A model generated the notes under the pieces. The model had not been told where the DNA came from. It did not search any database and saw nothing but the letters and a program-made list of their open reading frames with translations. Shown here piece after piece: positions 57,831 through 64,000 of a DNA stretch of 64,000 bases. The number at the start of each line of letters is the position of its first letter. The first letter of the stretch is position 1. The stretch is from Acinetobacter silvestris (GTDB taxonomy: Bacteria > Pseudomonadota > Gammaproteobacteria > Pseudomonadales > Moraxellaceae), in contig NZ_NEGB01000004.1 in NCBI RefSeq assembly GCF_002135235.1, positions 248,001-312,000 of the forward strand, given 5' to 3'. A program made the translations under genes and the position numbers.

Positions 57831-58961
57831 ATGTCGAAAGATCAAAATAATACTGAAAATACATCTGAAACAGTACAGGTAGCAAACAATGCCACAACTA
57901 TATTTGCTCCACCTTCAAGTAAGTTGATTCCTACCGCTACGCGAACCTTAGTGTTAATGTTTTTCGTATTATTAATCGGTATTACTGTGATTTTATGGGC
58001 GTGGGGAATTGGTCCGTTTCATAATCAGATTGAGTCGACAGACAATAGTTATGTAAAAGGTAAAACCACGATTTTATCCTCCCAAATTAACGGCTATGTC
58101 AAAGATGTACTGGTGACTGACTTTGATCGCGTTAAAAAAGGGCAAACTTTAATGCATATTGATGCAACAACTTATAATCAAAAAGTCATTCAAGCTGAAG
58201 CGGGTGTCGATCAAGCTCAAAATAACCTATCTAATCAAAGCCAACTAATCGAACAACGTAAAGCAGATATTATTGCGGCTCAAGCTAAAGTTGATCAAGC
58301 ACGTGCTGCCTATGAACTGGCTGTAGCACAACTCAATCGTTATCAACAATTAGGCAATAGTGGCGCAGCGTCTAAAACTGAACAAGATAAAGCCGTAGCA
58401 GATACCCAGAATAATCTTGCACTACTTAAACAAGCACAGGCCAATGTCTTGGTTGCACAGGAAGCGTTAAAAACGGCTCAAGTGGCTGAAACAGGCTTAA
58501 AAGCACAAGTGACCAATGCCAAAGCACAATTAGATCAGGCCATCACGACCCAAGAATATAGTGTGATTATTGCACCTATGGATGGTCAACTGGGTGAAGT
58601 TAGCCCTCGTGTTGGGCAGTATGTCGCAGCAGGAACACAACTTTTATATCTTATTCCTCAGCAAACATGGGTGATCGCCAATTTTAAGGAAACTCAAATT
58701 GCCAATATGCAGATTGGTCAAAAGGCGACATTTAAAGTAGATGCAATGAATCATCAAAAATTTACAGGAAAAGTTGAAGAAATTTCCCCAGCAGCAGGCT
58801 CAGAGTTTAGTGTCTTAAAACCTGATAATACGACAGGGAACTTTACCAAAGTCGTGCAACGTATCTCAGTACGTATCGCGATTGATCCCAATCAAAAAGG
58901 CATGGAAAAATTACGCCCAGGGATGTCTGTGGTAACTTCTGTGGATACCAGCACTTCCTAA
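57831..58961 (+). CDS. EmrA/HlyD-type membrane-fusion protein
   Basis: A 376-aa periplasmic adaptor with a single N-terminal helix (LVLMFFVLLIGITVILWAWG, about 43-62). Lipoyl-like halves TTILSSQINGYVKDVLVTD and EYSVIIAPMDGQLGEVSPRV flank a Gln/Ala-rich coiled-coil hairpin (about 115-215), and a beta-barrel follows. It starts 63 bp after the transporter and should bridge it to an outer-membrane channel. Confidence 0.9.
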   Translation: MSKDQNNTENTSETVQVANNATTIFAPPSSKLIPTATRTLVLMFFVLLIGITVILWAWGIGPFHNQIESTDNSYVKGKTTILSSQINGYVKDVLVTDFDRVKKGQTLMHIDATTYNQKVIQAEAGVDQAQNNLSNQSQLIEQRKADIIAAQAKVDQARAAYELAVAQLNRYQQLGNSGAASKTEQDKAVADTQNNLALLKQAQANVLVAQEALKTAQVAETGLKAQVTNAKAQLDQAITTQEYSVIIAPMDGQLGEVSPRVGQYVAAGTQLLYLIPQQTWVIANFKETQIANMQIGQKATFKVDAMNHQKFTGKVEEISPAAGSEFSVLKPDNTTGNFTKVVQRISVRIAIDPNQKGMEKLRPGMSVVTSVDTSTS

Positions 58962-59088
58962 AGTATGTAGAAAGTCTAAATACCGAAATAAAATTGATGA
59001 GCAATTTTATGTTCACTACAACACCAGTGATGTAATACTCACTGCAAATTTCAGTACAATACGCTTGAATATTTAAGACTAAACTAGA

Positions 59089-59964
59089 ATGTTTGACTCT
59101 ATTGCGCATGCCATTCCCTACCAAAAACTCAACCTAAACTCATCGATAGATTTGACCATAAAGCGTTTAGACTTAGTCCATCCAAATATTTCAGGTAATA
59201 AATTTTTTAAGCTTAAATACAATTTACTAGAAGCACAAAAATTAGGGCTAAAACAAATCATCACCTTTGGTGGTGCTTATTCTAACCATATTGCAGCGAC
59301 AGCTTTTGCAGCACAACAATTTGGTTTTAAGAGCATCGGGATTATTCGTGGTGACGAGTTAATCCATAAACCATTGAACCACACCCTCTCAACAGCACAA
59401 CAATTGGGTATGCAGCTAGATTTTATTTCACGTGAACAATATCGACTAAAAGATCAAACTGAGTTTTTAGCTAAACTGAATCAAAATTTTCCAAATAGTT
59501 ACATTCTTCCTGAAGGTGGCAGTAATACTTTAGCCATTCAGGGCTGTACAGAAATTTTAACCGCTGCTGATCGACAAAATTACGATGTCATTTGCTGTGC
59601 AGTTGGAACAGGTGGCACAATTTCAGGACTGATTCATGCAAGCTCAGTACATCAATCTGTACTCGGATTTTCTGCATTAAAAGGAACTTTTCTACAAACC
59701 GAAGTTGAACGAAATACAATAAAGAAAAATTGGAAAATTTTAGATGATTATTGCTTCGGCGGTTATGCAAAAACCCAACCTGAACTTTTACACTTTATGC
59801 AAAACTTTGAAGCAACCTATCACATTCCACTAGAACATATTTACACTGCCAAAATGCTATATGGTATTTTTGATTTAATTCAAAAAAATTATTTTCCTGC
59901 ACATTCTCGTATTCTAGTGATTCATTCAGGCGGCTTACAAGGCCGTCTTCCATCGAGTGAATAG
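59089..59964 (+). CDS. ACC deaminase / D-cysteine desulfhydrase-like PLP enzyme
   Basis: A 291-aa fold-type II PLP enzyme. SGNKFFKLKYNL carries the PLP lysine (Lys38), with FGGAYSNHIAATA next and the phosphate-binding CCAVGTGGTISG. These match the ACC deaminase/DcyD family. Relatives release ammonia from 1-aminocyclopropane-1-carboxylate or H2S from D-cysteine; members like this, shorter than the usual ~330 aa, are often annotated as D-cysteine desulfhydrase without test. The reaction here is uncertain. Confidence 0.82.
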   Translation: MFDSIAHAIPYQKLNLNSSIDLTIKRLDLVHPNISGNKFFKLKYNLLEAQKLGLKQIITFGGAYSNHIAATAFAAQQFGFKSIGIIRGDELIHKPLNHTLSTAQQLGMQLDFISREQYRLKDQTEFLAKLNQNFPNSYILPEGGSNTLAIQGCTEILTAADRQNYDVICCAVGTGGTISGLIHASSVHQSVLGFSALKGTFLQTEVERNTIKKNWKILDDYCFGGYAKTQPELLHFMQNFEATYHIPLEHIYTAKMLYGIFDLIQKNYFPAHSRILVIHSGGLQGRLPSSE

Positions 59965-60024
59965 TCCTGAAAAATAGTTCAAAACTGTCTATAATGCCCT
60001 GCTTTTATCTCCCATGAGTTTGCC

Positions 60025-61224
60025 ATGTCTTCAAATCAATACGATGTCATTATTTTAGGTGCAGGTGCGTCTGGCCTAATGGCAGCAGCATTGGCAGCAA
60101 AACGTGGGCGTAAAGTTTTGGTCATGGAAAAAGCCAATAAAATTGGTAAAAAAATTCTCATGTCAGGTGGTGGAAAATGTAACTTCACTAATCTGTACGT
60201 CGAGCCTGAAAACTTTATTTCACATAATCCACATTTTGTGATTTCAGCTTTAACACGCTATACCAACTGGGATTTTATCGGTTTAGTCTGTGAATACGGC
60301 ATCGAATATGAAGAACGTAAACATGGTCAATTGTTTACCTTAAAGGGTTCAAAAGAAATTTTAAACATGTTACTGAATGAATGTGACAAAACTGGCTTAG
60401 TCGATATTAAATGCAGTTGCGAAGTTAAAGCGGTCAACGCAATTACAGATCATCGTTTTCAAGTTGCAACCAGTCTAGGATATTTTGAAGCAGAATCGGT
60501 AGTCGTGGCATCAGGTGGTTTATCCATTCCGACTTTAGGTGGCTCAGGCATTGGTTATGAGATAGCAAAAAAATTCGGACACCATCTGTATCCAACACGT
60601 GCGGGTTTAGTTCCGTTTACCTTTTCGGATCAATTTAAAGAAGTCACTACACGTTTAAGTGGTAATGCTGTCGAAGCGACCCTATCCAATGAATTAAATA
60701 GTTTTACTGAAGCATTACTGTTTACTCATCGTGGTTTAAGTGGGCCAAGCTCGCTACAACTTTCGAATTATTGGGATGTAGGGCAACGCTTTAAAATTAA
60801 TTTTCTACCGTCTATGGATCTTCAAGAGTTCTTTAAAGCGAAAAAAACTGCACAACCTAAAGTTTTACTAAGAACCTTACTGGTCGATCACCTACCTAAA
60901 AGTGTGGTGCTTGAATTACAAACCCTCATTTGGTCTGATGTTGCCGAAACAGTTATTGGTAATATGAGTGATGATAAACTTGAAGCCATTGCCCAGCGTC
61001 TACATACTTTTGAAGTAAAACCTTCTGGAACTGAGGGTTATCGTACTGCTGAAGTGACTTTAGGTGGTGTAGATACCACTGAAGTTTCATCTAAAACCAT
61101 GGAAAGTAAAAAGCAAAAAGGCTTGTATTTTATTGGCGAAATTCTCGATGTTTCAGGACATTTAGGTGGATACAACTTCCAATGGGCGTGGGCTTCTGCA
61201 CACGCCGCATCACAATATGTATAA
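60025..61224 (+). CDS. HI0933/YhiN-family FAD-dependent oxidoreductase
   Basis: A 399-aa flavoprotein. The Rossmann GxGxxG is in VIILGAGASGLMAAALA, followed by MSGGGKCNFTN, SGGLSIPTLGGSG and the C-terminal FIGEILDVSGHLGGYNFQWA, all typical of the HI0933-like (BaiN/YhiN) family. FAD is expected; the physiological substrate of most members is unknown. It begins 60 bp after the PLP enzyme on the same strand. Confidence 0.88.
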   Translation: MSSNQYDVIILGAGASGLMAAALAAKRGRKVLVMEKANKIGKKILMSGGGKCNFTNLYVEPENFISHNPHFVISALTRYTNWDFIGLVCEYGIEYEERKHGQLFTLKGSKEILNMLLNECDKTGLVDIKCSCEVKAVNAITDHRFQVATSLGYFEAESVVVASGGLSIPTLGGSGIGYEIAKKFGHHLYPTRAGLVPFTFSDQFKEVTTRLSGNAVEATLSNELNSFTEALLFTHRGLSGPSSLQLSNYWDVGQRFKINFLPSMDLQEFFKAKKTAQPKVLLRTLLVDHLPKSVVLELQTLIWSDVAETVIGNMSDDKLEAIAQRLHTFEVKPSGTEGYRTAEVTLGGVDTTEVSSKTMESKKQKGLYFIGEILDVSGHLGGYNFQWAWASAHAASQYV

Positions 61225-61232
61225 GCAAAAAA

Positions 61233-61397
61233 TTATTCTAAATCATCTGTTTTAAATAGGAAGATATACGAATTTTGCTGTACTCGAGTAATCGTCTGAT
61301 TCATTCTTTCACATGAGTCAGACGTTTCTAGAGCACCTTTAGCATTAAGTGCATTCAAATATTTAGTGATATTATTTATCAACTGAATAAGTTGCAT
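61233..61397 (-). CDS. Small hypothetical protein, 54 aa
   Basis: The frame begins MQLIQLINNITKYLNALNAK and ends FLFKTDDLE, with GAGGGAG 5 bases before the ATG, a very good ribosome site. It is soluble, helical and not recognised. It converges with the HI0933-type gene with 8 bp between stops. Confidence 0.5.
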   Translation of the reverse strand: MQLIQLINNITKYLNALNAKGALETSDSCERMNQTITRVQQNSYIFLFKTDDLE

Positions 61398-61592
61398 CAA
61401 TGCTCCCTCTTTTTTAGTATTTTCTACCCGTCCAAGGATAAGCCATTAATATTTAAAGCACATTAATGGCTAGAATTTAATCCGCTTCATATTCTTTATA
61501 CCACACCTTTAATTTTAACTTTTCCTTAACAAACTTAAAAGTGATCGTTCCTGAATAAATTTAAAAATCAAAATTTCATTGAAGAAAGCATT

Positions 61593-61760
61593 TTATTTCT
61601 CATTAATTTGAAGAGGATATTCTTCAGTTTCAGCGCTTTGTTGCTTTTCCTGCTGCTGAGGCTTACTAAACACAAATTTATAGGCACTCGCTAAAAAACC
61701 AACGGTAATTCCTGCAATAACAATTGGAGCAATAAACTTATTTGGCTGTTTTGCTGACAT
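61593..61760 (-). CDS. Small single-helix membrane protein, 55 aa
   Basis: The frame begins MSAKQPNKFIAPIVIAGITV; one membrane helix (about 9-27) is followed by a Gln/Glu-rich tail (FSKPQQQEKQQSAETEEYPL). GGAG lies 6 bases before the ATG. It follows the MscS-related gene on the same strand, past a terminator. No family is known to me. Confidence 0.55.
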   Translation of the reverse strand: MSAKQPNKFIAPIVIAGITVGFLASAYKFVFSKPQQQEKQQSAETEEYPLQINEK

Positions 61761-61795
61761 TATTTTCTCCTTAACAATTGATTCAACGCTGAAAT

Positions 61796-61832
61796 AAAAA
61801 AGATCGTTCAGTTAATCCTGAACGATCTTTTT
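61796..61832 (-). terminator. Terminator of the MscS-related gene
   Basis: AAAAAGATCGTTCAG pairs with CTGAACGATCTTTTT around a 6-nt loop. Confidence 0.9.
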
Positions 61833-61845
61833 AAAAAAATACAGG

Positions 61846-63393
61846 TTATTTCGGGTCATTATTCTCTGATGTATGCTGATCTATTTGCGTTAATGCATTG
61901 GTTTTTTTACCCTCACATTTCGCTTTATCAATTAAATCAGTCAAAACACGTTCAGCAGGTTGACGACCACCTAAACCGAATGCCAGAGCAAATGCGACAG
62001 CCACAGCACCTAAGGTTAATCCAAATGCGAGATTCACAATTGAATCAGCAATACCCATCGCTTTTAAACCCATTGCAATGACTAAGCCCATAATTAACAC
62101 ACGAACTAAGTTCCCTAACCACTGAGAACTATGATATTCACCACGCTGCACCACATTCGCTACAATATTGGCTAACCAGAATCCAATCACCAGAATTACT
62201 GCACCTAATAAAATATTGGCACCAAATTGGATGAACATGGAAATTAAACCACTCACTTGTTCAAAACCAAGTCTATTCGCAGCTTCTGACACGGCAAATA
62301 ACATGGTAAAGAACACGATCAAGTAACCAATAATGCATGAGACTTTGGTTTCACCTAAAAAGCGCTGAACATCCAATTTTGCAGGAATTTCATCAACACC
62401 TGTTCCAGCTATTACTTCCGCCACAAGTTTTGCGACAAATCGAGAAACCACATAAGCAACAATTAAGATTAAACCGGCTGCAATAATATGTGGAATCGCG
62501 TACATAATTTCTGCAAGCATTGCCGTTGCAGGTTGAGAAATCGCCTGTATACCTAAAGCTTCAAATGCAATAATTAAAGCGGTAATCATCACCAATGCAA
62601 AAACAAATGAACCAAGTAAATGCGATAAACTACTCTTTTTAAATAGACCCATTTTTTCAGCTTGAGCCTGCAAATCTAGACTGTTGGTCAAACCTTCCAC
62701 AATGCCACGAACAATTTTTGCCAGAATATAGCCCACAAAAACAATAACGCCAGCAATGAAGATATTGGGTATATAGGCAATGGCTGCACCCAACATATTC
62801 TGAACAGGAAGCAGTAAACCTTGTAAACCTAAAATAGATAAAACAATCGGGAGAAATAGCAATAGAATCAGCCAATACACAATCTCGGCAATATTCTGAC
62901 TAATGGGACTAACGCCAACCTCTGAACTCAGCTTTTCATCTAACTGTGTTTTTGCCAAAACACGTGTTAAGCCCGCACGAACTAATCTCGCCACAATCCA
63001 ACCGATAAAACCGACAATAATTGCAGCGATAATATTGGGAATAAAAATGAGGAATTGTGCAACCATATTACTGAATGGGCCACTCACACTATTAATATTC
63101 AAAACATTTAATGCTGCAATAACCGCGAGAATGAAGACAAACCAAAATACAAACTTGGCAATAATCGACTCATAATTTGGAGATGACTCTGTAGCAGCAT
63201 GCCCTGCTGCGTTTGAGAGCGCATGATTGGTATTGGCTTTCTGAAGTAGTTTTTTTATACCAGCTGCAATTACTAAACCAATGATCCAGCCAACCAACAA
63301 TATAACAACCGCTGCAATAATCGGGTGAAACTGATCCCAATAATACATTACACCAAGCCCACTATGTGGGCTTCCTGTCAAAAAATCATTCAT
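61846..63393 (-). CDS. Multi-helix mechanosensitive-channel-related protein (CmpX-like)
   Basis: A 515-aa inner-membrane protein with repeated 'conserved TM helix' units: LLVGWIIGLVIAAGIKKLLQ, FIGWIVARLVRAGLTRVLAK, FVGYILAKIVRGIVEGLTNS, LIVAYVVSRFVAKLVAEVIA. It ends in a pore-like AFGLTLGAVAVAFALAFGLG that resembles the MscS TM3 region, followed by only a short tail, so a large cytoplasmic MscS vestibule is absent. ATG 63393 is better placed relative to GAGG than ATG 63399. Osmotic or membrane-stress gating is plausible. Confidence 0.8.
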   Translation of the reverse strand: MNDFLTGSPHSGLGVMYYWDQFHPIIAAVVILLVGWIIGLVIAAGIKKLLQKANTNHALSNAAGHAATESSPNYESIIAKFVFWFVFILAVIAALNVLNINSVSGPFSNMVAQFLIFIPNIIAAIIVGFIGWIVARLVRAGLTRVLAKTQLDEKLSSEVGVSPISQNIAEIVYWLILLLFLPIVLSILGLQGLLLPVQNMLGAAIAYIPNIFIAGVIVFVGYILAKIVRGIVEGLTNSLDLQAQAEKMGLFKKSSLSHLLGSFVFALVMITALIIAFEALGIQAISQPATAMLAEIMYAIPHIIAAGLILIVAYVVSRFVAKLVAEVIAGTGVDEIPAKLDVQRFLGETKVSCIIGYLIVFFTMLFAVSEAANRLGFEQVSGLISMFIQFGANILLGAVILVIGFWLANIVANVVQRGEYHSSQWLGNLVRVLIMGLVIAMGLKAMGIADSIVNLAFGLTLGAVAVAFALAFGLGGRQPAERVLTDLIDKAKCEGKKTNALTQIDQHTSENNDPK

Positions 63394-63540
63394 TTTCATT
63401 CCCTCTTTTTATATCAATAATCATTAAAATTATGTGCGTGGTTCATGAAACGATAAATTACTATTACAACGTATCTATTGCGTATTTTTTGTACAATACG
63501 CTGCTGCATAAATACAACAAATTCAAAGTAAATGATTGCA

Positions 63541-63580
63541 AAAAAACTCTAGCTATTTAAAAAATAGAACTAGAGTTTTT
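63541..63580 (-). terminator. Terminator downstream of the 47-aa gene
   Basis: AAAACTCTAG pairs with CTAGAGTTTT; an inner CTATTT/AAATAG stem is also possible. A T-run follows on the minus strand. Confidence 0.75.
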
Positions 63581-63696
63581 ATTTAAAATATTTAACTTAG
63601 AGCGACTATTCAGAATAATGATTCAACGAAAACTTAGATTCACATTCAAGCTTGAATCATAAATGCATCTTCATCTTCAGTTCTTTGGATTGAGCT

Positions 63697-63840
63697 TTAC
63701 TTCCAATCCGCTAGCATGTAAACCAGTAATGCAATGAAAAAAAGACCGACGAGAATAAGCATATAGACAGGTAAGCGTTTCTTTTGTTTCACTTCTTCTG
63801 GCGTTGTTACATGAGATGGTTTATTGAAATCATGTTGCAT
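63697..63840 (-). CDS. Small single-helix membrane protein, 47 aa
   Basis: The frame begins MQHDFNKPSHVTTPEEVKQK; one helix (LPVYMLILVGLFFIALLVYM, about 23-42) precedes the end LADWK. GGAGGGAG stands just before the ATG. It lies upstream of a terminator and of the MscS-related gene. No family is known to me. Confidence 0.6.
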   Translation of the reverse strand: MQHDFNKPSHVTTPEEVKQKKRLPVYMLILVGLFFIALLVYMLADWK

Positions 63841-64000
63841 AATTTCTCCCTCCCTATCTTATTATTGGTGAAATTTCATACTAGCAAGCTATTCAGTTAC
63901 ATTGTGTAATTTATTTTAATTCAGAGTATATTTTTTATAATCGATGAGAATGCCTGATAAATGCGCTATAATATTGACCCCATTTTTCGGCTATTATAGA

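Overview
The window looks like chromosomal DNA of an Acinetobacter species, an AT-rich gammaproteobacterium of the Moraxellaceae. The signs are a DcaP-type porin, a pilGHIJ-chpA twitching cluster, a run of six secreted 'Fil-like' proteins, a YccS/FusC-type membrane protein, an entericidin-like lipoprotein, and short intergenic regions with strong A/T-flanked terminators. This assignment rests on family recognition; no database search was run.

Layout. 1-8.5 kb (mostly minus strand): truncated COG0523 GTPase, acyl-CoA thioesterase, patatin-like lipoprotein, GltS glutamate symporter, DcaP-like porin, Bcr/CflA drug exporter. 8.6-15.1 kb (plus): YccS/FusC protein, a small membrane protein, a PepSY-flavodoxin-reductase fusion preceded by a Fur-box-like site, and a YdcF protein. 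15.1-16.75 kb: a DUF2750 protein, then eight alternating tRNA-Val(TAC) and tRNA-Asp(GTC) genes behind one near-consensus promoter, with a 203-bp internal duplication. 17.1-20.1 kb: YbaN/DUF454, DUF1853, an entericidin-like lipoprotein and dapE. 20.1-28.7 kb (minus): the Pil-Chp chemosensory operon pilG-pilH-pilI-pilJ-chpA plus a CheW-like gene, which controls type IV pili. 29-32 kb: a DUF4124-like periplasmic protein and proS.

32-41.9 kb (minus) is the most distinctive stretch. Six consecutive secreted proteins (called A to F here, 5' to 3') share a short D-x-x-L-x4-G-[QE] signature just after the predicted signal-peptide cleavage site. Three of them also end in C-x-G-S-x3-C. Six such genes in a row recall the poorly understood filA-F ('putative pilus assembly') cluster of Acinetobacter, but I assign no symbols. 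42-51 kb holds dcd, a LysE exporter, DUF2062, mrp/apbC, several small proteins, a HEPN-like protein and metG. 51-64 kb holds a probable EVE/PUA-HNH (type IV-like) restriction endonuclease, a periplasmic metallo-beta-lactamase-fold protein, a PAS-GGDEF diguanylate cyclase, a second LysE protein, an EmrB/EmrA-type efflux pair, an ACC-deaminase-like enzyme, an HI0933-type flavoprotein and a multi-helix MscS-related channel. Small proteins of 46-59 aa are scattered throughout.

Some intergenic regions are not empty. 4.6-5.2 kb has hairpin terminators facing both ways with no annotated gene to use them. 6.9-7.0 kb has three stacked hairpins. 55.9-56.0 kb carries a start-less coding relic with an HEYGH motif.
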